Shown: positions 16,438 to 26,048, counted from the first letter of the stretch. The stretch is 58,384 bases of DNA from Sulfurovum sp. (GCA_027068485.1 JAMOSB010000014.1:1-58384), one strand, 5' to 3'. Notes: generated by a model from the letters alone, not told the origin. Made by a program: numbers and translations.

Positions 16438-17330
16438 CACTTCTCCTCCACTAACGCATAGAGGGCTTGAATCTCTTCTGCCCAGATCGTCTCATCGATT
16501 GTCTCTAGTATCATGGGGATATCCTCCATACGCGGATCATTCATAATACACCTAAACGCCTCCCAACCAATCTCACCCTGCCCTAGGGAGTGGTGACGGT
16601 CTACACGAGAACCTAGAGGGGGCTTGGAGTCATTGAGGTGCATCCCCATCAGATAGTTCGCCCCTACGATACGATCAAACGCCCCCATCGTCTCCTCATA
16701 CGCCTCTGTCGTACGCAGGTCATACCCTGAGGTAAAGGTGTGGCAAGTGTCCAAGCAGACCCCTACACGACTCTTCTCCTCTACCCTGTCGATGATATGT
16801 GCAAGATGCTCAAACCGATACCCAAGGTTGCTCCCCTGCCCTGCGGTGTTCTCAATGACGAGTTTGATATCCATCTTGGCGGTCGCTTCAATCGCACGGT
16901 TGAGCGACTCGGAAATCACATCGAGACACCCTAGCTCCGCTTCGAGTAACTTCTCTTGGTAGAGTGGGTCGCGTTTGGGTATCTTGACAAGGTGGGATCC
17001 TGGGTGGAAGTTGAGACGGTCAAGCCCAAGGATATGGCACCGCTCTATCTCATCGACAAACGCCTCACGCGACTTCTCTAGCTTCTCCACCTCAGGGTGT
17101 CCAAGGTTGATGAGATAGGAGTCGTGTGGGAGGATATGTTTGGGTAAGATCCCTGAGGCTTCGAGATTTTTGTGAAACGCATCAATCGTTTGGCTCTCTA
17201 GGGGCTTTGCCTTCCACTGTCTTTGGTTTTTGGTAAAGAGTGCAAAGGCTCTTGCCCCAATCTTCATAGCATTGAGTGGGGCGTTGTCTACCCCACCACT
17301 TGCACTTACATGTGCACCGACAAACTTCAT
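16437..17330 (-). CDS. nfo: Deoxyribonuclease IV (AP endonuclease)
   Basis: The 297-residue TIM-barrel enzyme cuts the DNA backbone 5' of abasic sites in base-excision repair. It opens with [20 protein letters not shown] and carries the metal-ligand motifs of the Nfo family: [55 protein letters not shown] and ETID. These supply the His, Glu and Asp residues for three zinc ions. Length is normal. Its start overlaps the end of the upstream lipoprotein gene by 4 bases, and its stop overlaps a 29-codon membrane peptide. Confidence 0.96.
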   Translation of the reverse strand: MKFVGAHVSASGGVDNAPLNAMKIGARAFALFTKNQRQWKAKPLESQTIDAFHKNLEASGILPKHILPHDSYLINLGHPEVEKLEKSREAFVDEIERCHILGLDRLNFHPGSHLVKIPKRDPLYQEKLLEAELGCLDVISESLNRAIEATAKMDIKLVIENTAGQGSNLGYRFEHLAHIIDRVEEKSRVGVCLDTCHTFTSGYDLRTTEAYEETMGAFDRIVGANYLMGMHLNDSKPPLGSRVDRHHSLGQGEIGWEAFRCIMNDPRMEDIPMILETIDETIWAEEIQALYALVEEK

Positions 17331-17800
17331 TTTTTTACCTTAATAAGAATTTTATTGATTGTATCACGGAAAATCGTCTCTTTTGATAAAACGGTGTAAG
17401 CTATCTGATATTTTCCACTTTTTTTAATCTGTTGCGTAAAGCCGTTACGCTCTCGCTTGAGTCCACGCCCCTCCCAAATCACCTCCCCACGAAAGATCTG
17501 TGAGAGGAGCTGGGGAGGATAGGGGGCATGGAGTACCTCTTGGTTGAAACGGCTGTTCTCCATACACGCAAACTGTGACAAGCAGGTACGCTCCTTGCCG
17601 ATACGCAGTGCCATCTGAGCATGCCCACTACTATAGACCTCCACCTTCACCTCCTCCCGACTCTCATAGACAAACCCCATATCGGCAAACCTCACTGTCG
17701 GGGTCTTCAAGAGAATCAACGCAGCAGTCTGTGTCGTATAGGTGTGTGAGGCACACCCCCCTAGTATCCATACACCTATCAGCACCCCATACCACTTCAT
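17327..17800 (-). CDS. Predicted lipoprotein, unknown function
   Basis: Not recognised beyond the signal. The 157-residue product begins [19 protein letters not shown], with a clear lipobox (LGGC, Cys15). The mature part has one more Cys pair (near residues 69 and 74, [10 protein letters not shown]) that could form a disulfide. It ends with a basic tail. It heads a likely operon with nfo, the small membrane peptide and the two-component genes, with an ATGA overlap to nfo. Confidence 0.7.
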   Translation of the reverse strand: MKWYGVLIGVWILGGCASHTYTTQTAALILLKTPTVRFADMGFVYESREEVKVEVYSSGHAQMALRIGKERTCLSQFACMENSRFNQEVLHAPYPPQLLSQIFRGEVIWEGRGLKRERNGFTQQIKKSGKYQIAYTVLSKETIFRDTINKILIKVKK

Positions 17801-17818
17801 CTTCTACCCCTCTTTTAG

Positions 17819-17836
17819 ACTCTATTATACTAGAGT
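17819..17836 (-). promoter_or_regulatory. -10 box inside an inverted repeat (lipoprotein-nfo operon)
   Basis: The minus-strand TATAAT (17829-17824) lies inside the inverted repeat ACTCTA-TTATAC-TAGAGT. The start codon is 24 bases downstream. A dyad centred on the -10 box is a plausible repressor site, but no regulator is known. Confidence 0.45.
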
Positions 17837-17902
17837 TTTAGCCCATTGTGACTATTTTTAATAAATTGTATCAACTTAAGCTTATTTTAAGTAATCTAGG
17901 TA

Positions 17903-17908
17903 TATAAT
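17903..17908 (+). promoter_or_regulatory. -10 box for the tRNA-Glu pair
   Basis: TATAAT lies 21 bases before the first tRNA-Glu. The upstream sequence is AT-rich, with CTTATT 16 bases further up as a weak -35 candidate. Confidence 0.55.
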
Positions 17909-17928
17909 TCCGCCTACAAGTTGTGAAT

Positions 17929-18003
17929 GGCCCCTTCGTCTAGCGGTTAGGATCCATGGTTTTCATCCATGTTACAGGAGTTCGAGTCTCCTAGGGGTCA
18001 CCA
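17929..18003 (+). tRNA. tRNA-Glu (UUC), copy 1
   Basis: The 75 bases fold as a cloverleaf. GGCCCCT pairs with AGGGGTC in the acceptor stem, with a G-T wobble at position 2. The anticodon loop is TTTTCAT with anticodon TTC, and the T arm reads AGGAGTTCGAGTCTCCT. The 3' CCA is encoded. It reads GAA/GAG codons. Confidence 0.97.
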
Positions 18004-18035
18004 TTTGTACTTGTACTACAGTTATAAAATTTGTT

Positions 18036-18110
18036 GGCCCCTTCGTCTAGCGGTTAGGATCCATGGTTTTCATCCATGTTACAGGAGTTCGAGTCTCCTA
18101 GGGGTCACCA
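18036..18110 (+). tRNA. tRNA-Glu (UUC), copy 2
   Basis: Base-for-base identical to the first tRNA-Glu and only 32 bases downstream, so the two are probably cut from one transcript. CCA is encoded. A T-rich stretch follows and could help termination. Confidence 0.97.
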
Positions 18111-18231
18111 ACATTTTTTATCTCCCTAAGCCTTCCCCACTATTTTTTACACTACTAACTTATTTATCTCTTAAACGACACTTCTCTATAGTCTTACACC
18201 ACTACCCTCAGGCAGAGATAGCGAGTCGAGC

Positions 18232-18256
18232 ATAGAGATCGCTACGCGACCTCTAT
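18232..18256 (-). terminator. Hairpin at the end of the prenyltransferase gene
   Basis: ATAGAG-A-TCGC, loop TAC, GCGA-C-CTCTAT forms a ten-pair stem with one mismatch and spans the TAG stop of the prenyltransferase gene. It has no T-run on the minus-strand side, so it may protect the 3' end rather than terminate. Confidence 0.35.
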
Positions 18257-19096
18257 AACAATCAAGAGCAAAAAAACAAATCCAAGATAGCCATTGACTG
18301 TGAAGAAGGCTTTGTCTATCTTGGTAAAGTCTTTGTTGACAAGGTAGTGTTCATACCCCAACATCACCGCACCAAAGAGTACCGCAATCCATGCCCATAC
18401 CCCAAGCCCTGCACTTAGGGTGAAGCCTCCCCATAAGCCAATGGTCAAGAGGTGAAAAAGCTTGGCGATGTGCATGGTGGTGGTCGCCCCAAACTTAGAG
18501 GGGATAGAGTGAAGCCCGTGGGCTTTGTCGAAGTCGATATCTTGGAGTGAGTAGAGCAGATCAAACCCCGCCACCCAAAACATCACCCCAAATGCCAAAT
18601 AGAAAGACCACCCCGTTACCTCTCCCAAGACTGCAACCACCCCTGCGATAGGTGCGAGTCCTAGACTCACCCCCAAAATCAGGTGTGCCGCAGCGGAGAA
18701 TCGTTTGAAGATGGTATAGGCTCCCAAGACTGCCAAAATAGGTAGAGAGAGCTGAAGAGCAAGGGGGTTGATAAAGTAGGCGATTAGGACAAAGAGACCG
18801 CCATTGAGCAGGATAAACCACCGCATCTGAGCGTGAGAGACTCTCCCATCTACAGAGGGACGGTTTTGGGTGCGGGGGTTGAGGATATCGATATCTCTAT
18901 CGAGATAGCGGTTGACCCCCATCGCAAAGTTACGGGCACTCACCGCAGCGAGTGTCCCAAGAAGAAGGAGCTTCCACCCAAACCACCCCTCCGCAGCAAC
19001 CAACATCGCAATGAAGATAAAAGGGAGGGAGAAGATCGAGTGCTGAAACATCACCAGCTCAGAGAAGTCATGGAGCTTCTGTTTAATCTGTTGCAT
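18242..19096 (-). CDS. mqnP: UbiA-family prenyltransferase, probably menaquinone (futalosine pathway) MqnP
   Basis: The 284-residue membrane enzyme has about eight transmembrane helices. Two Asp-rich motifs bind the Mg-prenyl diphosphate: NRYLDRDIDILNPRT (NxxxDxxxD) near residue 62 and LQDIDFDKAHG near residue 185. Campylobacterota make menaquinone by the futalosine route, and the UbiA homologue there is MqnP, which prenylates a dihydroxynaphthoate precursor. UbiA activity on 4-hydroxybenzoate cannot be excluded from sequence, but ubiquinone is not expected in this phylum. The gene is 9 bases after pssA on the same strand, so both may be co-transcribed for membrane biogenesis. Confidence 0.85.
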   Translation of the reverse strand: MQQIKQKLHDFSELVMFQHSIFSLPFIFIAMLVAAEGWFGWKLLLLGTLAAVSARNFAMGVNRYLDRDIDILNPRTQNRPSVDGRVSHAQMRWFILLNGGLFVLIAYFINPLALQLSLPILAVLGAYTIFKRFSAAAHLILGVSLGLAPIAGVVAVLGEVTGWSFYLAFGVMFWVAGFDLLYSLQDIDFDKAHGLHSIPSKFGATTTMHIAKLFHLLTIGLWGGFTLSAGLGVWAWIAVLFGAVMLGYEHYLVNKDFTKIDKAFFTVNGYLGFVFLLLIVIEVA

Positions 19097-19105
19097 CGAT
19101 AGACT

Positions 19106-19660
19106 CTAGGGATGGGGGATTTTGAGCTGAGAGTTGAGCGACCATGCGATCCCCATCGTCAAGAGACCGATCACATAGCTACTTCCAATGATATCATAGG
19201 AGAAGAGTAGATAGAGTATCCAAAGCAGTATCGCACCTAGTGGGGTGGGTACCCCTGTGAAGTACTTTGCTGCCTCTCCCACTTCGACTTTGATATTGAA
19301 CTCAATCAAGCGTCGCAGTCCAGAGATGATATAGCCAATAAATACCAAGCCAAGAAGCAGTGCCTCTATCTGCCCACTCTCTTGGGTGATGGCGTAGTAG
19401 AGCAAAAATGAGGGCATCACCACAAAGGAGATAAAGTCTGCGTAGCTATCGACTTGGATACCAAACTCTGTGGAGAGGTGATACTTGCGTGCGACCTTCC
19501 CATCTGCGATATCCAATGCCCCTGCAATCCACGCCAAAACAATCGCAGTAAAGAAGTCCCCGTGGACAATAAAGTGTATCGCAATCAGACCCGCTGCGAT
19601 GTTGCCAAAGGTAATCAAATTGGCGATGTTAAAACGGTTGTTTTTGTCAAATAAGTTCAT
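19106..19660 (-). CDS. pssA: CDP-diacylglycerol-serine O-phosphatidyltransferase
   Basis: The enzyme joins CDP-diacylglycerol with serine to make phosphatidylserine, the precursor of phosphatidylethanolamine. The CDP-alcohol phosphotransferase motif D-G-x2-A-R-x8-G-x3-D-x3-D is complete, from DGKVARKY to GIQVDSYAD (residues ~48-70). About five hydrophobic helices follow. At 184 residues it is shorter than many PssA proteins (about 230-260). Choice of alcohol (serine rather than glycerol phosphate) is inferred from the overall resemblance. A TAAAAT -10 box lies at 19685-19690 on the minus strand. Confidence 0.82.
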   Translation of the reverse strand: MNLFDKNNRFNIANLITFGNIAAGLIAIHFIVHGDFFTAIVLAWIAGALDIADGKVARKYHLSTEFGIQVDSYADFISFVVMPSFLLYYAITQESGQIEALLLGLVFIGYIISGLRRLIEFNIKVEVGEAAKYFTGVPTPLGAILLWILYLLFSYDIIGSSYVIGLLTMGIAWSLNSQLKIPHP

Positions 19661-19736
19661 AGTAGCCTCAAAATAGTTTGGCTTATTTTACCCTCTTTGC
19701 GATTACAAAGTAATGAGAAGTATGCCACTATTTTGT

Positions 19737-19742
19737 TATGAT
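19737..19742 (+). promoter_or_regulatory. Possible -10 box directly before miaA
   Basis: TATGAT ends six bases before the miaA ATG at 19749, and no ribosome-binding site is visible between them. If used, transcription would start at or next to the ATG and the mRNA would be leaderless. Without mapping this is only a candidate. Confidence 0.3.
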
Positions 19743-19748
19743 TGCACT

Positions 19749-20636
19749 ATGAAACAACTCGCGATTATAGGGGCAACCGCCTCAGGAAAAACTGCACTTG
19801 CTATCGAGGTGGCAACACAACTCAATGCCCATATCCTCTCAATCGATTCGCTCTCCATCTATAAAGAGATCGATATCGTCTCTGCCAAACCCACCCTAGA
19901 GGAGCGTGCGGGCATCGAACACTTTGGGATAGATCACCTCTCTCCTAATGCACACTTCGATGTGACGACCTTCATCCAGCTCTACCATGAGGTGGTCACA
20001 GCGTGCCAACACGCAGAAAAAAACCTTGTCATCGTAGGTGGAACAAGCTTCTACCTCAAGATGCTCCTAGAGGGGATCAGTCAGACCCCTACCCCCTCCA
20101 AGCAGACCCGACTTGCCACCCAAGCCTACCTCTTGGATCTCCCCCAGACCTACGCATGGCTCCACTCACTTGATCCGACCTATATGGCACACATCACCCC
20201 CCATGACCGCTACCGTATCGAGAAGGTACTACACCTCTACCTAGAGAGTGGAGAGATACCCACTGCGTACTTCAAGCAGTTTCCCCCTACGCCTACAATC
20301 ACCATGCCACTACCCCTCTACCAGATCACCACCGATCGTACCACACTGCGTAGACGCATCGTCACACGCACCGAGCAGATGCTTCATGCAGGGCTGATCG
20401 ATGAAGTGTGTACCCTAGAGCAACGCTACACCCGTACCCCCAATGCGATGAAGGCGATCGGGATCAAAGAGACACTTGGCTACCTCGATGGTCTCTACAC
20501 CAAACCCCAGCTCATCGAGAAGATCTCCACCAATACCGCACGCCTTGCCAAACGCCAAACCACCTTCAACACCTCTCAGTTTGAGGGGGTGACCCAAGGG
20601 AGTGTCACCCAACTCCAACAGGCTATTCTAGGGTGA
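19749..20636 (+). CDS. miaA: tRNA dimethylallyltransferase
   Basis: MiaA transfers a dimethylallyl group to N6 of A37 in tRNAs that read UNN codons. The P-loop GATASGKTAL lies near residue 10, followed by LSIDSLSIYKEIDIVSAKPT (substrate loop), GIDHL, IVGGTSFYLKMLL and PHDRYRIEKVLHLY. The family start matches the ATG at 19749 (MKQLAIIG). An ATG twelve codons upstream is open but would add residues the family lacks. The total is 295 residues, normal length. The 3' end overlaps the convergent small gene by 14 bases. Confidence 0.95.
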   Translation: MKQLAIIGATASGKTALAIEVATQLNAHILSIDSLSIYKEIDIVSAKPTLEERAGIEHFGIDHLSPNAHFDVTTFIQLYHEVVTACQHAEKNLVIVGGTSFYLKMLLEGISQTPTPSKQTRLATQAYLLDLPQTYAWLHSLDPTYMAHITPHDRYRIEKVLHLYLESGEIPTAYFKQFPPTPTITMPLPLYQITTDRTTLRRRIVTRTEQMLHAGLIDEVCTLEQRYTRTPNAMKAIGIKETLGYLDGLYTKPQLIEKISTNTARLAKRQTTFNTSQFEGVTQGSVTQLQQAILG

Positions 20637-20991
20637 TAAAGAGCAGATACCTCTGCTCTGCATCATTTTTACCAAACCCTATCACCTCAACCCCTTTATG
20701 GTGTGTATTGACATCAATCAGGATTGGATACATCATAGACTCCATATCGGCAATAACCAACGAGGGGAGAAGCTCCTCCACACACACCCGCTTAGAAGAG
20801 CCATCAATCCCGAAACAGAGCTGTTTGGTATCACTATCAAAGCGTACCCAGTTGAGGGGGGACTCCCCTGCATAGTGCATCGTGGTACTATCGGTGGGGT
20901 CTTTTTTGAGCAGTCCTACCCCGAAGGTATAGGTGGGGTGGTTGGCGATAGACGCTCGTATATCCTCTATCAAATCGATAACAAACTTCAT
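20623..20991 (-). CDS. Conserved small protein of unknown function
   Basis: Not recognised. The 122-residue product is soluble, without signal or membrane segments, and has mixed alpha/beta composition with a central VRFDSDTKQLCFGIDGSSKR stretch. It is transcribed towards miaA and its end overlaps miaA by 14 bases. A TATAGT -10 box sits ~20 bases upstream of its ATG, so it is probably independent of the nuo operon. Confidence 0.65.
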   Translation of the reverse strand: MKFVIDLIEDIRASIANHPTYTFGVGLLKKDPTDSTTMHYAGESPLNWVRFDSDTKQLCFGIDGSSKRVCVEELLPSLVIADMESMMYPILIDVNTHHKGVEVIGFGKNDAEQRYLLFITLE

Positions 20992-21079
20992 GAGAGATCC
21001 TTTTAAATACTATACTCATACAACCGTGATTGAAACAGTATAAGATTTGAAAAAAGAGGGGAAGAGATACAAAGAGACC

Positions 21080-21100
21080 CCCCTCCCAAGGGAGGAGGTA
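21080..21100 (-). terminator. Terminator after nuoN
   Basis: The minus strand after the nuoN stop reads ACCTCC...GGAGGGGGGT, a GC-rich hairpin of about seven pairs with some G-T wobble. Pyrimidine-rich sequence ending in CTCTTTTTT follows. It would end the long complex I transcript. Confidence 0.5.
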
Positions 21101-21115
21101 CGGAGTGTGGAAGGG

Positions 21116-22606
21116 CTAGTAGCCACTCGCACTAATCATATAGTAGAGGTAGGATACCAGTGGTTGGACATAGAAGATCGCTCCTACTGTCGCAATGGTA
21201 GCAAACCCGATCACTACCATCAACGGTTTAGAGAGGTTGTAGTAGATCACATCGACTTTTTTGACTGGTTCCATCAAGAACATATAGACAATGAGCTTGA
21301 GGTAGTAATAGGCAGCAATCGCTGAGTTGAGACCCATCACGACTGCCAACCAGATATACCCCGAGTTGACAGCTGCTTGCATTACATAGATCTTGCCCCA
21401 GAAGAGTGAGAAGGGTGGAACCCCTGCAAGTGAAAGCATAAAGAGTGCCATGATCGTCGCACCCACTGGCATGATTTTGATAAATCCTGCAAACTTACTG
21501 TAGGGGTGGTCATAACGGTTACTAAAGGCTTTTTTCTTACGACGAGAGATCCACAACATCGCAAATGCACCAAGATTGGTAAACATAAAGAGTGCATAGT
21601 AGAGGAAGATCGCAGTCGTCCCCTCAGTGGTATCAAGTGCCAAAGCGGCCATAATGAATCCCGCATGGGAAATAGAGGAGTATGCGAGCATACGCTTGAC
21701 ATCCTCTTGGACAAGTGCCATGATGTTTGCCATGGTCATGGTCAAGACTGCCATCACCAACAGTGTCACTCTCACCCACTCAACACCCAAGTCGATATAC
21801 ATACCAAAGATACGGATAGAGACCACAAAGGCTGCGATTTTAGGGACAACTGACATATACCCTACGAGTGGAGCTGCTGCCCCCTCATAGACATCAGGAG
21901 CCCATGTATGGAAGGGGAAGAGAGAGAGCTTAAAGGCAAAGGCAACGAGGAGTAGTACCGATGAACCAAAGATAGCGATCATCAATCCTGTCTCATTCAT
22001 ACGCGTAGCAAGTACCTCTGCGACCTTATAAAGCTCAACCGATCCTGTCAACCCATACACCACCGCAGATCCCATTGCATAGAACGCAGCTGCTAATGCA
22101 CCCATTGTGAAGTACTTCACTGCCGCCTCAAATGAGTTGGCTCTGTTGTGTAGTGCGATCAGAGTATAGAGTGAGAGTGACGCAGTCTCAAGTCCTACAA
22201 AGATCAAGATAAGGTTGTCACTGGCTACCATAAACTGGAATCCTGCAATCATAAACAAGAAGAGTGCAAAGAACTCTGGATAGGAGTACTCATGGAATCG
22301 CTTAGAGGTGAGTGCAAGCGGGATAAAGATAATCGATGCGACGATAATCATCAGCTGGGAGATGATAGAGATACCATCAATCAGCATCACATCAAAAAAT
22401 CCTCTCTCATTGACACCAAGCCCTAGGGTTGCACCAAAGTCAACCACTAGAAGCAAGATTGTGAGCATCACATAGAGTGATTTGTGTAGTTTTTCATTGA
22501 TTAAGTCAAGAATTAAAATTACCAATCCACCCACAATCGCGATAAGCATCGGTGCAAGTGTAACAAGGTTTAGACTCTCTAAACTTACATTAATAGGTTG
22601 CAACAT
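21116..22606 (-). CDS. nuoN: NADH-quinone oxidoreductase subunit N
   Basis: NuoN is one of three antiporter-like proton-pumping subunits in the membrane arm of complex I. The 496-residue protein has about fourteen transmembrane helices and the conserved functional lysine region (AFAFKLSLFPFHTWAPDVYEG) with the broken helix. The DVKRMLAYSSISHAGF motif follows. It overlaps nuoM by one base, and it is the last gene of the operon. Confidence 0.96.
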   Translation of the reverse strand: MLQPINVSLESLNLVTLAPMLIAIVGGLVILILDLINEKLHKSLYVMLTILLLVVDFGATLGLGVNERGFFDVMLIDGISIISQLMIIVASIIFIPLALTSKRFHEYSYPEFFALFLFMIAGFQFMVASDNLILIFVGLETASLSLYTLIALHNRANSFEAAVKYFTMGALAAAFYAMGSAVVYGLTGSVELYKVAEVLATRMNETGLMIAIFGSSVLLLVAFAFKLSLFPFHTWAPDVYEGAAAPLVGYMSVVPKIAAFVVSIRIFGMYIDLGVEWVRVTLLVMAVLTMTMANIMALVQEDVKRMLAYSSISHAGFIMAALALDTTEGTTAIFLYYALFMFTNLGAFAMLWISRRKKKAFSNRYDHPYSKFAGFIKIMPVGATIMALFMLSLAGVPPFSLFWGKIYVMQAAVNSGYIWLAVVMGLNSAIAAYYYLKLIVYMFLMEPVKKVDVIYYNLSKPLMVVIGFATIATVGAIFYVQPLVSYLYYMISASGY

Positions 22607-24132
22607 TAGGCACCTCCTTGATTTGATTTAGCGACGATGATCAACTCTTTCGCCTCTTTTGTAATCGCTTTTTCATCCATAAACTCAAGCATCGCTTTGA
22701 CAGAGTTATCAATAGGCTCAAGTACAGGTTTAGGATAGACACCCAACCAGATTACAATCGCAACCAAAGGAATGAGTGACCAAGTCTCTGTTGGCGTAAG
22801 GTCTTTGAGTACCTTGTTTGCCTCATTGGTGACAGGTCCAAAGAATGTTCTCTTATAGATAGTGAGCATATAGATCGCTCCAATAATAATCGAAGTCCCT
22901 GCAAGGAGTGTCATCACGGGAGAGATTTGATAGAATCCAAGGAGTACGAGGAACTCCCCAACAAATCCAATCGTAAGTGGCAATCCAACAGAAGCCATCA
23001 ACATAATACCAAAGATCACAGCGTACTTAGGCATCACTGCTGCCAAGCCACCAAACTCATCGAGCATCTTAGTGTGTCGTCTATCGTAGATCATCCCCAC
23101 AAGCATAAAGAGCGCCCCTGAGACGATACCGTGTGAGAGCATCTGGAAGACTGAACCACTGATACCCTCTGCATTCATCGCAAAGATACCCAACATAATG
23201 ATACCCATGTGTGAGACAGATGAGTAGGCGATAACCTGTTTGATATCTTTTTGTGCGTAGGCGACCATCGCCGTATAGATAATCATAATAATCGAGATCA
23301 CAGCAATCGGTGTAATCATCATCACCGACGCATCAGGAAACATCGGAAGTGAGAAGCGTACAAATCCATAAGTACCCATCTTGAGCAGAACCGCAGCAAG
23401 AATCACCGAACCAATCGTAGGAGCCTGTCCGTGTGCATAAGGCAACCAAGTGTGGAATGGAAACATCGGTACCTTGATCGCAAACCCAAAGAAGAACGCT
23501 CCAAAGAGCCAGAGCTGATACTCAACAGGCAAGACCAACGCATACCAATCTGTAATCGCAAAGCTCCATACTCCTGTGAGGTTGTGGTAGATATAGGCAA
23601 CAAACAGCATACCAACCAACATAATCAATGACCCTGCAAAGGTGTAGAGGAAGAACTTCACTGACGCGTAGATACGAAGATTACCACCCCAAGCCCCAAT
23701 GATATAGAGCATTGGAACAAGTGAAAGCTCCCAGAAGAGGTAGAAGATAATGGCATCAAGTGCTACAAAAACACCCATCATCGTCATCTCCAAAAAGAGC
23801 AAGGTAATAATCATATTTTTAATATTCTCCGTGATACTCATACTAATCATACCAATCAGCGTCATCAACGCTGCCATGATAAGGATAAAGAGTGAGATAC
23901 CATCTACCCCAAGGTAGTAGGAGACACCAAAATCAGGAATCAATGGAATCATCTCCACAAACTGCATCCCTGCATTACTCGCATCAAAACTAACCCATAA
24001 CCAGATAGAGAGCAAGAACTCAATAGCTGCTACGGTGATACCGTACACCCTTGCACTCTCTTTATCTACAATAAATCCCAACAATCCTGCGATTGCTGGG
24101 AAAAATACCAATATACTTAATATATTATCCAT
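22606..24132 (-). CDS. nuoM: NADH-quinone oxidoreductase subunit M
   Basis: The 508-residue antiporter-like membrane subunit of complex I. Key parts visible are FWELSLVPMLYIIGAWGG (conserved Glu in helix 5), AFFFGFAIKVPMFPFHTWLP (Lys in helix 7) and DIKQVIAYSSVSHMG. About fourteen helices fit the family. It lies between nuoL (11-base gap) and nuoN (one-base overlap). Confidence 0.97.
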   Translation of the reverse strand: MDNILSILVFFPAIAGLLGFIVDKESARVYGITVAAIEFLLSIWLWVSFDASNAGMQFVEMIPLIPDFGVSYYLGVDGISLFILIMAALMTLIGMISMSITENIKNMIITLLFLEMTMMGVFVALDAIIFYLFWELSLVPMLYIIGAWGGNLRIYASVKFFLYTFAGSLIMLVGMLFVAYIYHNLTGVWSFAITDWYALVLPVEYQLWLFGAFFFGFAIKVPMFPFHTWLPYAHGQAPTIGSVILAAVLLKMGTYGFVRFSLPMFPDASVMMITPIAVISIIMIIYTAMVAYAQKDIKQVIAYSSVSHMGIIMLGIFAMNAEGISGSVFQMLSHGIVSGALFMLVGMIYDRRHTKMLDEFGGLAAVMPKYAVIFGIMLMASVGLPLTIGFVGEFLVLLGFYQISPVMTLLAGTSIIIGAIYMLTIYKRTFFGPVTNEANKVLKDLTPTETWSLIPLVAIVIWLGVYPKPVLEPIDNSVKAMLEFMDEKAITKEAKELIIVAKSNQGGA

Positions 24133-24143
24133 CTATCTACTCC

Positions 24144-26048
24144 TTAACCTAGCATTGCTGAGAAGGCTGCGACTAACAAGAGCAACACGGCACCAACAGC
24201 CATCCAATTTAGATAGTTTGAAAGGTTACCACTCTGCATCCTTCTAGCCCCATCACCACTTTTGTAAAGAAGTTTCGCAATACCATCTACTGTGGCATCG
24301 ACGATCTTCATATCTACCTCTTTCCATAAAATCTCTGAGAGCATCGCATACGGTTTGGTGATGAATGCCTCATAGAACTGAGGAATATAGTACTGGTTTG
24401 CAAGGAGCTGATAGATAAAGCTGTTTTCAAGTGCTTCATCTCTCTTAAGCCCTTTTGCATACTTCTTATAAGCATACGCAATACCACCTACAGCAACTAC
24501 CAAGACAACCAAGCCAAGGAGCCATGCGATGTGGTGTGTATGTTCACTCATATGGTACTCAGGAAGGAGTGTCGTAACAAAATGCTCGAAGCTCCCCATA
24601 CCAAATCCAGCAACCACTGCCAAGAGAGCCAATGGTGACATTGCGATCAATACAAACTTATACATCTCATGGGGGTGGATATCAAACGCTTTGTATCGCT
24701 CATCACCCTCAAAGGTCAAGAAGACTTGTCTAAAGCTATAGAAGGCAGTCATACCTGCGGTAATCACAAGAATTGCCCAGAGTACTAGTGTGCCTTCATT
24801 CCATGCGGTCTCAATAATCGCATCTTTAGAGAAGAACCCTGCAAAGAACGGAATCCCTGCAAGTGCCAAAGATGCCAATCCCATATAGATATAGGTAGGA
24901 CGCATTACTTTTTTGAGTCCCCCCATCTTGAAGATATCAAGCTCATCATGCATTGCGTGCATAACATTCCCCGCACCCAAGAAGAGCAGGGCTTTGAAGA
25001 ATGCGTGTGCCGCAAGGTGGAAGAGTGCGATCCAGTAGGCACCCAGACCCGCCGCCGCAAACATATACCCTAGCTGTGAGAGGGTTGAGAAGGCGATAAT
25101 ACGCTTCAAGTCACGGTTGACTAGCGCCATGGACGCAGCGAAGAATGCTACAAATGTACCGAGTGCTGCGATAAAGTAACTCACCCCAGCGACCTCTTCC
25201 ATCCCAAAGAGTGGGTTGGCACGAATAACCAAGAAGACCCCCGCAGTAACCATAGTCGCTGCGTGAATCAATGCAGATACAGGAGTAGGCCCCTCCATCG
25301 CATCGGTCAACCAAGTGTGAAGTGGGAACTGTGCTGATTTACCCATCGCCCCAATAAAGAGGAAGATAGCCGCAGCATTGAGTACCGAACCACTCAAACT
25401 AGGAAGTGTCTCAAAGACCACATCATACTGAAGGCTCCCAGTGTTCCAGTAGAGGATAAAGAGTCCTACCAACATACCAAGGTCAGCGATACGGTTAACG
25501 ATAAACGCCTCATTGGCTGCCCATGATGGAGAGATAGAGGGATTCTCTTCTCTCGAAACATCCGCTTTGTGATACCAAAATCCAATCAGTAACCATGAAC
25601 AGACACCAACCCCTTCCCAACCAATAAAGAGTCCAGCGAAGTTATCTGACATGACCAAGATCATCATCGAGAATACAAACGCAGAGAGGTAAGAGAAGAA
25701 ACGGTTGAAGCTCTTATCGTGATCCATATACCCAATAGAGTAGATATGTACCACGGTAGAGACGAGTGTCACCACGGTCATCATCGTAACAGAGACTTGA
25801 TCCACCAAGAATCCAAATGGAATACTCAAGTCACCCGCACTAATCCAATCCATCATCGTAACATGGATTGGGGTACCTGTCGATACAATGTGAGACGCAA
25901 GTGTCGCCGAAGCCAAAAAGGAGATAAAGAGCAGTGTTGAAGCGATCACCCCAACAAATGTCTGCCGCTTACTCATCCCAAAGAGTGCTGAGAAGAGTGA
26001 ACTAACCAACGGAGCAAAAAGTGCTATATATACTAAATTTTCCATCAT
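24144..26048 (-). CDS. nuoL: NADH-quinone oxidoreductase subunit L
   Basis: The 634-residue subunit is the distal proton-pumping unit and carries the long lateral helix that spans the membrane arm. Visible motifs include FIGWEGVGVCSWLLIGFWY (helix 5 Glu), GKSAQFPLHTWLTDAMEGPT (helix 7 Lys) and DLKRIIAFSTLSQLGYM. The C-terminal 120 residues fit the lateral helix and a last membrane anchor. The ATG at 26048 overlaps the nuoK stop by one base (TAATG); a second ATG follows directly. Confidence 0.97.
   Translation of the reverse strand: MMENLVYIALFAPLVSSLFSALFGMSKRQTFVGVIASTLLFISFLASATLASHIVSTGTPIHVTMMDWISAGDLSIPFGFLVDQVSVTMMTVVTLVSTVVHIYSIGYMDHDKSFNRFFSYLSAFVFSMMILVMSDNFAGLFIGWEGVGVCSWLLIGFWYHKADVSREENPSISPSWAANEAFIVNRIADLGMLVGLFILYWNTGSLQYDVVFETLPSLSGSVLNAAAIFLFIGAMGKSAQFPLHTWLTDAMEGPTPVSALIHAATMVTAGVFLVIRANPLFGMEEVAGVSYFIAALGTFVAFFAASMALVNRDLKRIIAFSTLSQLGYMFAAAGLGAYWIALFHLAAHAFFKALLFLGAGNVMHAMHDELDIFKMGGLKKVMRPTYIYMGLASLALAGIPFFAGFFSKDAIIETAWNEGTLVLWAILVITAGMTAFYSFRQVFLTFEGDERYKAFDIHPHEMYKFVLIAMSPLALLAVVAGFGMGSFEHFVTTLLPEYHMSEHTHHIAWLLGLVVLVVAVGGIAYAYKKYAKGLKRDEALENSFIYQLLANQYYIPQFYEAFITKPYAMLSEILWKEVDMKIVDATVDGIAKLLYKSGDGARRMQSGNLSNYLNWMAVGAVLLLLVAAFSAMLG

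Noticed and set aside
17929-18110. Attachment-site duplication of a mobile element at tRNA-Glu
   Set aside because: Only 32 bases lie between the copies and nothing mobile is enclosed; a plain tRNA duplication is enough.
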